Source: CAYNEL01 sp964396225 (lineage in GTDB: Bacteria; Patescibacteriota; Minisyncoccia; Moranbacterales; UBA1568). From it: a stretch of 5,753 bases of DNA. Positions 1 to 4,108 of this stretch are shown one piece after another; within the stretch, counting starts at the first letter, position 1, and every line of letters begins with the position of its first letter. The notes beneath the pieces are model-generated. The model saw only the letters and a list, made by a program, of their open reading frames with translations, did not search any database and had not been told where the DNA came from. The stretch covers positions 1-5,753 of the forward strand of contig CAYNEL010000044.1 in assembly GCA_964396225.1 (NCBI GenBank). The letters are read 5' to 3'. The translations under genes were made by a program, and so were the position numbers.

Positions 1-1
1 C

Positions 2-313
2 GCCGCCCAGATCAAGAAGGGCGAGGACGTGGTGGGCAACCGCGTCTCGGTCAAGATCGTCAAGAACAAGGTGGCCCCGCCCTTCAAGAAGACCGAGTTC
101 GACATCATGTACAACGAGGGCATCTCGTACACGGGCGATCTCATCGATACCGGCGTCAAATACGAGATCGTCAAGAAATCCGGCAATTCCCTCTCCTACG
201 GCGAAGTGAAGCTCGGCCCCGGTCGGGAAGCCGCCAAGGCGTTCCTCAAGGAAAACCCGAAGATCGCCAAGGAAATCGAGAAGGCGGTACTGAAAAAGGC
301 CAAAGAAGCATAG
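2..313 (+). CDS. recA: RecA recombinase, C-terminal part (5' end outside window)
   Basis: RecA forms filaments on single-stranded DNA, drives strand exchange in the cytoplasm and triggers SOS co-protease activity. Only the last 103 codons are present, read from base 2 with no start in the window. The family signature around VKNKVAPPFK (about residues 19-29 of the fragment) follows the DNA-binding loop region. It is followed by FDIMYNEGIS, then GDLIDTGVKYEIV and the C-terminal domain with SGNSLSYGEVKLGPGRE and a FLKENPKIAKEIEK helix. The protein ends in a basic KAVLKKAKEA tail rather than the acidic tail of E. coli RecA; I have the impression that basic tails are common in Patescibacteria. The reading frame is intact. 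A terminator follows 31 nt after the stop, so recA ends its transcription unit here. Identification is very secure from the VKNKVAPPF motif. Confidence 0.97.
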   Translation, partial: AAQIKKGEDVVGNRVSVKIVKNKVAPPFKKTEFDIMYNEGISYTGDLIDTGVKYEIVKKSGNSLSYGEVKLGPGREAAKAFLKENPKIAKEIEKAVLKKAKEA

Positions 314-344
314 GTCGGCCCGGAAATATCCTGGAAACAAGCGG

Positions 345-370
345 AACGGCCCTTCCAAAAGGGCCGTTTT
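345..370 (+). terminator. Intrinsic terminator of recA
   Basis: A perfect 10-bp stem (345-354 with 359-368, AACGGCCCTT/AAGGGCCGTT) closes a CCAA tetraloop. Its 3' arm runs into TTTT at 367-370, followed by CGT. It lies 31 nt after the recA stop. There is no T-run on the opposite strand side, so it works in the + direction. The 3' arm and tail (361-373) match the efp terminator over 13 bases. Confidence 0.9.
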
Positions 371-388
371 CGTGCTATACTGTCGGGT
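353..388 (+). promoter_or_regulatory. Extended -10 promoter of the lytic transglycosylase gene
   Basis: TGCTATACT at 373-381 is a full extended -10 (TG, one base, then TATACT, five of six to consensus). The hexamer 17 bp upstream (353-358, TTCCAA) is a weak -35 inside the recA terminator stem, so the TG extension probably carries the activity. The expected start is near 388, only about 2 nt before the ATG at 390, which would make the mRNA nearly leaderless. This is inferred from sequence only. Confidence 0.6.
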
Positions 389-389
389 G

Positions 390-1688
390 ATGGAACACCA
401 ACAGTCCCCACATTTTGATTTTTCCGTAAAACGCCTCTTTCGTGCCGGCTTGGGCGTTTTTTTGCTTCTGTCGGCCGTTTTCATACCCTTGTCCCAGGCC
501 TGGGCGGCCAACGAGGACGAGCTTGAGGATGATATCCAGGATGTGGAAAAGGACCTCAAGGCGGCCGAAGCCAAAAAAGCGACTCTCCAGCAGAACCTGA
601 ACCGCCTCGACAGCTCGCTCCGGTCCACCCAGGCGGCTATCGCGCGCACTCAGGAGGCCATCCGCAACACCACCGATGCGCTCGAGAAGAAAGTCCTCGA
701 GATCCAGCTCCTCGAGCAGGAGATCGAATACAAGAAGACCGTCCTCCGTGGTCTCCTCCAGGAAATGTATTTCAACGGCGACCGGCCGCTCGTCCAGGTG
801 GTCCTGGCCGAGGCCAGCTTCTCGGCCGTCCTCGACCGGGCCAGCCAGACACTGACTTTCCAGGAGCGTCTCCAGCGCACTTTGGACGAGGTGCAGGAGC
901 TCGAGATCGCCGCCGAAGTGGAGCGGGCCAACCTGGCCGAAGCCAAGGCCGAGAATGAGCAGTTCCTGGCCAACAAGAAAGCCGAGCAGAACACCCTCTC
1001 GACCACCAAGGCGGACGTAGCCGAAGATATCGAGAGCCAGGAGAAGGTCATCTCCCGTCTCCGCAAGGAGCTCTCGGAACTCCAGAGCGATTTGGCCGCC
1101 CTGACCGGCAAGTCGTACAACGCCAAAGACATCGAAGAGGCGGTGGAGTTCGCCAGCAAGAAGACCGGCGTCCCCAAAGGCTTCCTCTTCGGCGTCCTCA
1201 AGATGGAGACCAACCTGGGCAGGAACGTGGGCGGCTGTACCTATGCCGAGGTGGAGAAGGGTGCCGAGGCCAATTACAAGAAAGGCAAGCTCTCCAAGAG
1301 GTCCTGGCAGACTTTCCAGTACCGCCGCGACCTGTTCAAGAAGATCACCAAAGAGCTCGACCTCGACTACAGGAAACAGAAGGTCTCCTGCAACCCAAAG
1401 GGCTACACCGGGACGGGAGGCGCCATGGGCGTGGCTCAGTTCATGCCGGACACCTGGATGGGATACAAGTCGGCCGTCACCAAGGCCACGGGCCACAATC
1501 CCCCCAGCCCCTGGAACCTGACCGACGGCGTCATGGCCATGGCCCTCAAGCTCGACAAGGTCCCGGGCGTGGACCAGGGCAAGCGGAGCGCTTGGAAAAC
1601 CGCCGCCGCGGCCTATCTCGGCACGAGCTACGCTCCCTATATCAACGGCATCCTGTATTGGGCGGACAACTACAAGAAGCTCATCTGA
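390..1688 (+). CDS. Secreted coiled-coil lytic transglycosylase (MltB-like catalytic domain)
   Basis: A predicted 432-residue exported murein hydrolase that would cleave peptidoglycan glycan strands non-hydrolytically outside the membrane. Residues 14-39 form a signal peptide: basic VKRLFR, a hydrophobic core, then AWA with likely cleavage at 39/40. Residues 41-235 are mostly coiled coil, with a YFNGDRPLVQVVLAEASFSAVLDR stretch (127-150) like the hairpin tip of PcsB/CwlO-type N-terminal domains. Residues 245-432 form the catalytic domain. It has ETNLG with the likely general acid E273, then GGAMGVAQFMPDTW (343-356) typical of MltB/SLT_2-like enzymes, PWNLTDGVMAMA, and AAAAYLGTSYAPYING. C283 and C334 could form a disulphide. 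ATG at 390 was chosen because it precedes the signal peptide n-region and follows an extended -10; GTG at 372 would overlap the -10. No Shine-Dalgarno is present. Substrate details are inferred from family. Confidence 0.85.
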   Translation: MEHQQSPHFDFSVKRLFRAGLGVFLLLSAVFIPLSQAWAANEDELEDDIQDVEKDLKAAEAKKATLQQNLNRLDSSLRSTQAAIARTQEAIRNTTDALEKKVLEIQLLEQEIEYKKTVLRGLLQEMYFNGDRPLVQVVLAEASFSAVLDRASQTLTFQERLQRTLDEVQELEIAAEVERANLAEAKAENEQFLANKKAEQNTLSTTKADVAEDIESQEKVISRLRKELSELQSDLAALTGKSYNAKDIEEAVEFASKKTGVPKGFLFGVLKMETNLGRNVGGCTYAEVEKGAEANYKKGKLSKRSWQTFQYRRDLFKKITKELDLDYRKQKVSCNPKGYTGTGGAMGVAQFMPDTWMGYKSAVTKATGHNPPSPWNLTDGVMAMALKLDKVPGVDQGKRSAWKTAAAAYLGTSYAPYINGILYWADNYKKLI

Positions 1689-1697
1689 GGGCTTCCC

Positions 1698-1733
1698 TTG
1701 CCAGATCCGGCCATTCCTGCTATCCTTGGTCCA
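1698..1733 (+). promoter_or_regulatory. Sigma-70-type promoter of the rpsF leader
   Basis: TTGCCA at 1698-1703 (five of six to -35 consensus), exactly 17 bp of spacer, then an extended -10, TGC plus TATCCT at 1721-1726 (four of six). The expected start is near A1733. It begins 10 nt after the transglycosylase stop and would drive the rpsF-ssb-rpsR-efp unit through a leader of about 165 nt. It is the best-formed promoter in the window. Confidence 0.7.
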
Positions 1734-1743
1734 CAACTGAGAA

Positions 1744-1815
1744 AGTCCGAGTCCTTCCCGCTTCGGCCCAGCCGGAGATAGGAAAGACACCAACCGTGAT
1801 CGTGACGGCCGGACT
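1744..1815 (+). promoter_or_regulatory. Structured rpsF leader with candidate antiterminator
   Basis: Two structural elements can be drawn by hand. An inner stem-loop pairs 1755-1758 with 1781-1784 and 1761-1767 with 1771-1777 around a CCA loop, with a small internal loop; 1751-1753 with 1786-1788 could extend it. An outer stem pairs 1744-1749 and 1751-1753 with 1807-1815, nine pairs with one bulged A and one G-U. The outer stem uses exactly the 5' arm of the downstream terminator, so the two cannot coexist. That is the geometry of an antiterminator. S6, or the S6-S18 pair, is a plausible ligand by analogy with known rpsF autoregulation, but I cannot match the known motif by eye. Chance pairing in GC-rich DNA remains possible. 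Confidence 0.45.
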
Positions 1816-1836
1816 CTTCTTCGGGGTCCGGCCTTT
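1807..1836 (+). terminator. Terminator hairpin inside the rpsF leader
   Basis: A perfect 8-bp stem, GGCCGGAC (1807-1814) with GTCCGGCC (1826-1833), has an 11-nt loop that can add wobble pairs, and is followed by TTTCGTTT. It lies 118 nt after the transglycosylase stop but also about 75 nt downstream of the 1698-1726 promoter and 60 nt before the rpsF ATG. It may end the upstream gene, attenuate rpsF, or both. The T-run is short and interrupted, so efficiency is uncertain. Confidence 0.7.
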
Positions 1837-1896
1837 CGTTTGGCCGGGGGTTGGGTTTTCAGCCATCCAGTCGTAAACCGTAAGCCAGTCGAATCT

Positions 1897-2457
1897 ATGC
1901 CGATCCAGTACGAACTGTTTTATCTCGTGGGCGATACCAAGGAAGCCGAGCTGCCCCGCATCAAGGGCGAGGTCGAGAAGATCGTGGCCGACCACGGCGG
2001 CACCTGGCTCGAGAAGGAAGTGGTCGAGAAGCGCAAGCTCGCCTATCCGGTGAAGAAAGAGGCCCGCGGCACCTACATCGCCAAGCGTTTCACCCTGCCG
2101 GGCCAGGACGAGCGTCCCGAGGGCGAGGCCGGGAAGAACGCCGTAGCCGAGATGAACCGGGTGCTTCAGCTCTACCACGACGTGCTCCGTTTCATCATTG
2201 TGCGTGCCGATGACCTGCCGTCGCTCGACAGCCGCGAGGAGGCGCTCAAAAACATGCCGGTGGCCCAGCGCCGTCCGGTCCAGCAGGGACGGGGCGGCAT
2301 GCGCCGGCCCTACGGCGGCGCCCCGCGTCCGTCCGCCGCTCCCGCCGTGGCGCCGGTCATCTCCACTCCTCCGGCCGAGGAGAAGCCCGAGGTGACGTCC
2401 GCTGAGATCGACAAGCAGCTCGACGAAGTGCTCGACAAGAAACTGCCGAACATCTAA
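1897..2457 (+). CDS. rpsF: 30S ribosomal protein S6 with long C-terminal extension
   Basis: S6 binds the central domain of 16S rRNA as a pair with S18 during small-subunit assembly. The protein has 186 residues against the roughly 95-135 usual for the family. Residues 1-108 are the ferredoxin-like S6 fold: QYELFYLVGD opening strand, helix with EVEKIVADHGG, the WLEKEVVEKRKLAYPVKKEARGTY segment, and YHDVLRFIIVRAD closing strand. Residues 109-160 are low-complexity, rich in Arg, Pro, Gly and Ala. Residues 167-186 form a predicted amphipathic helix (AEIDKQLDEVLDKKL). ATG at 1897 fits the family start; an in-frame TTG at 1840 would lie just after the terminator and adds non-family sequence. There is no Shine-Dalgarno. 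First gene of the rpsF-ssb-rpsR-efp cluster, behind an elaborate leader. Confidence 0.95.
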   Translation: MPIQYELFYLVGDTKEAELPRIKGEVEKIVADHGGTWLEKEVVEKRKLAYPVKKEARGTYIAKRFTLPGQDERPEGEAGKNAVAEMNRVLQLYHDVLRFIIVRADDLPSLDSREEALKNMPVAQRRPVQQGRGGMRRPYGGAPRPSAAPAVAPVISTPPAEEKPEVTSAEIDKQLDEVLDKKLPNI

Positions 2458-2467
2458 TCCATATGCG

Positions 2468-2492
2468 CCCCGCCACCCGTCGGGAGCCGGGG
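2468..2492 (+). other. Hairpin in the rpsF-ssb spacer
   Basis: CCCCG (2468-2472) pairs with CGGGG (2488-2492), enclosing a possible inner CCC/GGG pairing (2476-2478 with 2482-2484). No T-run follows, so it is not a terminator. It ends 11 nt before the ssb ATG and could modulate ssb translation or be an mRNA processing site. It is short and very GC-rich, so chance is a real alternative. Confidence 0.35.
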
Positions 2493-2503
2493 ACCAGAAG
2501 CCT

Positions 2504-2977
2504 ATGAACGTCAACAAAGTCATCCTAGTGGGCCGTCTCACCCGCGATCCGGAGATTCGGACCACCCCGGGCGGCCAGAGCGTCGCCACGGTGGGTCTCG
2601 CCACCAACTCGTTCTGGACGGACAAGGGCGGCCAGCGCCAGGAACGCACCGAATACCACACCGTCGTCCTGTGGAGTCGTCTGGCCGAGATCGCCGGCCA
2701 GTATCTCACCAAGGGGCAGGAGGCTTACTTCGAGGGGCGGCTCCAGACGCGCACCTACACCGACAAGGCCGGTGTCGAGCGCAAGACCACCGAGGTGGTG
2801 GCTGAGAACATGCAGCTCGGTTCCCGTCCGGGAGGCGCGGGCGGGGCTCCGCGTCCGGCGGCGGGGCAGACTCCCGCGGCCGCCGGCAAGCCGGCCCAGA
2901 AAGAAGAGGAGATCCCCACCATCAACCTGGACGACGAGGGGACGGCGGAGGTCAAAATCGAAGACATCCCTTTTTAA
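2504..2977 (+). CDS. ssb: Single-stranded DNA-binding protein SSB
   Basis: SSB coats single-stranded DNA during replication, repair and recombination and recruits partners through its C-terminal tip. The protein has 157 residues. Residues 1-106 are the OB fold: MNVNKVILVGRLTRDPEIR opening, the VATVGLATNSFW strand, then RTEYHTVVLWSRLAEIAGQYLTKGQ and YFEGRLQTRTYTDKAGVERKTTEVVAENM. Residues 107-140 form a disordered Gly/Ala/Pro linker. The tail (142-157) is acidic and ends in EDIPF, the standard partner-docking tip. The start is fixed by the family N-terminus. It lies 46 nt after rpsF, in the classic rpsF-ssb-rpsR order. No Shine-Dalgarno is visible; the nearest purine run is 11-15 nt upstream. 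Length and composition are normal. Confidence 0.97.
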   Translation: MNVNKVILVGRLTRDPEIRTTPGGQSVATVGLATNSFWTDKGGQRQERTEYHTVVLWSRLAEIAGQYLTKGQEAYFEGRLQTRTYTDKAGVERKTTEVVAENMQLGSRPGGAGGAPRPAAGQTPAAAGKPAQKEEEIPTINLDDEGTAEVKIEDIPF

Positions 2978-2987
2978 TCCGGTTTTT

Positions 2988-3046
2988 CGATTGCAGGCTG
3001 ACGGGTTTGCGGATCACGCGGCCTCCCAGTCTTCCGTTGGCAATCG
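2988..3046 (+). other. Long-range inverted repeat in the ssb-rpsR spacer
   Basis: CGATTGC (2988-2994) pairs perfectly with GCAATCG (3040-3046). Inside it ACGG (3001-3004) pairs with CCGT (3034-3037) and GCG (3009-3011) with CGC (3017-3019) around GATCA. The nesting suggests a folded RNA element beginning 10 nt after the ssb stop and ending 27 nt before rpsR. It has no terminator tail. It carries one copy of TTGCGGAT (3007-3014), an octamer repeated in the spacer on the other side of rpsR. Function is unknown. Confidence 0.4.
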
Positions 3047-3073
3047 TGTAATGTAAGTTGTCAGTTCACCCCT

Positions 3074-3277
3074 ATGGCTTCACTCGACAAGAACTTCATC
3101 CAGAAGCTCGACCACATGGACTACAAGGACGCCTACTTCCTCCGGCGCTTCCTGAATTCGCAGGGTAAGATCTACCCGCCCAAGAAGTTCGGCCTGTCCA
3201 CCAAGCAGCAGCGCAACCTCGCTACCGCGATCAAACGCGCCCGCTACATGGCGCTCATCCCGTACGTCATCAACTGA
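3074..3277 (+). CDS. rpsR: 30S ribosomal protein S18
   Basis: S18 partners S6 on the 16S rRNA platform and lies near the mRNA exit site. The 67-residue protein is typical in length. Its family core is complete: DYKDAYFLRRFLNSQGKIYPPKKFGLSTKQQRNLATAIKRARYMALIPYV, covering the RRF helix, the KI.PP turn and the KQQR..A.AIKRAR..AL.PY signature. No zinc-binding cysteines are present. Its start is fixed by the preceding in-frame context and the short family N-terminus. It sits 96 nt after ssb and 90 nt before efp; no rplI follows, unlike the common rpsF-rpsR-rplI order. The structured spacers on both sides make local regulation plausible. No Shine-Dalgarno precedes the ATG. Confidence 0.97.
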   Translation: MASLDKNFIQKLDHMDYKDAYFLRRFLNSQGKIYPPKKFGLSTKQQRNLATAIKRARYMALIPYVIN

Positions 3278-3280
3278 TTC

Positions 3281-3301
3281 ATTGCGGATTTGATTGCGGA
3301 T
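3281..3301 (+). repeat. Tandem 9-bp direct repeat ATTGCGGAT
   Basis: ATTGCGGAT occurs at 3281-3289 and again at 3293-3301, a 12-bp period starting 4 nt after the rpsR stop. The second copy forms the base of the 5' arm of the hairpin at 3294-3336. The first copy could pair with the same 3' bases (3282-3289 with 3329-3336), giving an alternative register. A third copy of TTGCGGAT lies upstream of rpsR at 3007-3014. Confidence 0.6.
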
Positions 3302-3336
3302 GGACGAATGGCGGACCGGAATTTGTCCATCTGCAA
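3294..3336 (+). promoter_or_regulatory. 16-bp hairpin in the rpsR-efp spacer
   Basis: Bases 3294-3309 pair with 3321-3336 in 16 uninterrupted pairs: 14 Watson-Crick and two G-U (3298-3332 and 3306-3324). The 11-nt loop is GGCGGACCGGA. Both non-standard pairs are G-U in the + strand RNA and would be C-A mismatches in a minus-strand RNA, which favours a function in the sense transcript over a DNA operator. There is no T-run after it, so it is not a standard terminator. It lies 31 nt upstream of the efp ATG and could be a processing site, a 3' stabiliser of the ribosomal part of the message, or a protein-binding leader. Confidence 0.7.
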
Positions 3337-3367
3337 GCCGTTAATTGGTTTCAACTTCACCATCGCT

Positions 3368-3925
3368 ATGCTGGGCATTTCCGACATCAAGACGGGCAAG
3401 AAGATCGTGGTCGAGGGCGTGCCGTATGCAGTGCTCTACCACGAACATTCCAAGACCGGCCGGGCCGGTGCGGTGCTCCGCAGCCGGATCAAGAACCTCC
3501 TCACGGGCGCCGTCCTCGAGCGGACCTTCCAGGGTGCCGACAAGATCGAGGAAGCGGACATTTCCAAGTCCAAAGCCCAGTACCTCTACCGCGAGGGGGA
3601 CCGGTTCGCTTTCATGGACCAGTCGAGTTACGAGCAGTTCGAGCTGGCCATCGAGACCATCGGGAGCGGCAAGGACTACCTCGTCGAGGGGACCGAAGTG
3701 ACCATCCTCAACTGGAACGGCCATCCCATCAACATCGAGCTGCCGCCCAAGGTGACGCTCAAGGTGACGGATGCCCCTCCCGGTATCCGGGGCGATACGG
3801 CCCAGGGCGGGGACAAGGTGGTGACGCTCGAGACCGGCCTTCAGGTCTCAGCCCCGCTCTTCGTCGAGGCGGGGGACGAGGTGGTGGTAAACACCGAGTC
3901 CGGACTCTACGTTTCCCGTGCCTGA
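3368..3925 (+). CDS. efp: Elongation factor P
   Basis: EF-P enters the ribosomal E site and promotes peptide bonds at polyproline stalls. The 185-residue protein has all three domains. KOW-like domain I is about 1-63, with the tip loop at 29-35. OB domain II is about 66-127 (YREGDRFAFMDQSSYEQFEL). OB domain III is about 130-185 and carries the signature PPGIRGDTAQGGDKVVTLETG. The tip reads KTGRAGA, where the common form is KPGKGGA. The residue that carries the activating modification is therefore Arg32 (Lys34 in E. coli), and the preceding Pro is Thr. Arg at this site is rhamnosylated by EarP in some bacteria; no earP is visible here. I chose ATG 3368 because MLGISDIKTGKK is the family N-terminus; the in-frame ATG at 3308 lies inside a hairpin and adds non-family residues. 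A terminator follows. Confidence 0.95.
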   Translation: MLGISDIKTGKKIVVEGVPYAVLYHEHSKTGRAGAVLRSRIKNLLTGAVLERTFQGADKIEEADISKSKAQYLYREGDRFAFMDQSSYEQFELAIETIGSGKDYLVEGTEVTILNWNGHPINIELPPKVTLKVTDAPPGIRGDTAQGGDKVVTLETGLQVSAPLFVEAGDEVVVNTESGLYVSRA

Positions 3926-3928
3926 AAC

Positions 3929-3943
3929 AGCCGATTTACGGCT
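3929..3943 (+). other. Small hairpin just before the efp terminator
   Basis: AGCCG (3929-3933) pairs with CGGCT (3939-3943) around ATTTA, starting 3 nt after the efp stop and ending 1 nt before the terminator stem. It has no T-run of its own, so it is probably an accessory 3'-end stem that stacks on or stabilises the terminated transcript. Confidence 0.45.
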
Positions 3944-3944
3944 T

Positions 3945-3975
3945 GAAAACGGCCTTTTTTCCGGGCCGTTTTCGT
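3945..3975 (+). terminator. Intrinsic terminator of efp
   Basis: A perfect 10-bp stem, GAAAACGGCC (3945-3954) with GGCCGTTTTC (3964-3973), with a 9-nt loop, 19 nt after the efp stop. T-rich sequence (TTTTCGTTTGCTTTT) overlaps and follows the 3' arm. Because the 5' arm begins with AAAA, the minus-strand copy also ends in T's, so it may work in both directions. It shares GGGCCGTTTTCGT with the recA terminator. Confidence 0.9.
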
Positions 3976-4011
3976 TTGCTTTTCGGGCTGAAAAGGTCTA
4001 TACTGGAAGGG
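3976..4011 (+). promoter_or_regulatory. Promoter upstream of the membrane protein gene
   Basis: TTGCTT at 3976-3981 (TTG conserved) is followed by a 17-bp spacer and TATACT at 3999-4004, the same -10 hexamer as at the transglycosylase gene. The expected start is near 4011. The -35 begins within the T-rich tail of the efp terminator, repeating the terminator-into-promoter packing seen after recA. Confidence 0.6.
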
Positions 4012-4020
4012 CAGTTCGAG

Positions 4021-4054
4021 GGGCCCGGATCCGCTTGTGCGGCCGGTCCTTTTT
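4021..4054 (+). terminator. Terminator-like hairpin in the leader of the membrane protein gene
   Basis: CCGC (4031-4034) pairs with GCGG (4039-4042) around TTGT. Across an AT bulge, CCGG (4025-4028) pairs with CCGG (4043-4046). After one mismatch, 4021-4023 pair with 4048-4050, the last pair G-U. Five T's (4050-4054) follow directly. It begins about 10 nt after the predicted start, so it would release a very short RNA of about 44 nt unless read through. It may be a premature terminator or a second terminator for efp read-through. Confidence 0.6.
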
Positions 4055-4056
4055 CG

Positions 4057-4091
4057 CTCACATACGCTGGCCGCAGCTGCCTGCCAGTGAG
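4057..4091 (+). other. Second leader hairpin with an alternative pairing
   Basis: CTCA (4057-4060) pairs with TGAG (4088-4091) and CTGGC (4067-4071) with GCCAG (4083-4087), ending 17 nt before the ATG at 4109. As an alternative, 4066-4075 can pair with 4038-4047 (ten pairs, two G-U), which would break the terminator hairpin. Since this partner lies downstream of the T-run, it could not act as a classical antiterminator; it might instead remodel read-through RNA. Confidence 0.35.
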
Positions 4092-4108
4092 TATCCGATT
4101 CTGAGAGT

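Noticed and set aside
375..1793. Long minus-strand open frame opposite the transglycosylase
   Set aside because: It mirrors the coding sequence on the + strand, has Leu/Gly/Glu-rich shadow composition and no domain; GC-rich codon use creates such frames.
1592..1876. Small + strand frame bridging the transglycosylase end and rpsF leader
   Set aside because: Overlaps the conserved transglycosylase C-terminus in another frame and runs through the promoter and terminator; no start signal or family.
1840..1896. Longer S6 from TTG at 1840
   Set aside because: It would start in the terminator tail and add residues unlike S6; ATG 1897 gives the family N-terminus.
1720..2712. Minus-strand frame across the rpsF leader, rpsF and ssb
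   Set aside because: It crosses two secure genes, a promoter and a terminator; composition is low-complexity shadow.
3047..3052. TGTAAT as a -10 for rpsR
   Set aside because: Five of six to consensus, but no -35 at a suitable distance and no TG extension.
3290..3367. Longer EF-P starting upstream (TTG 3290 or ATG 3308)
   Set aside because: The added residues resemble no EF-P, and the family N-terminus begins at 3368; the upstream DNA is better explained as a hairpin.
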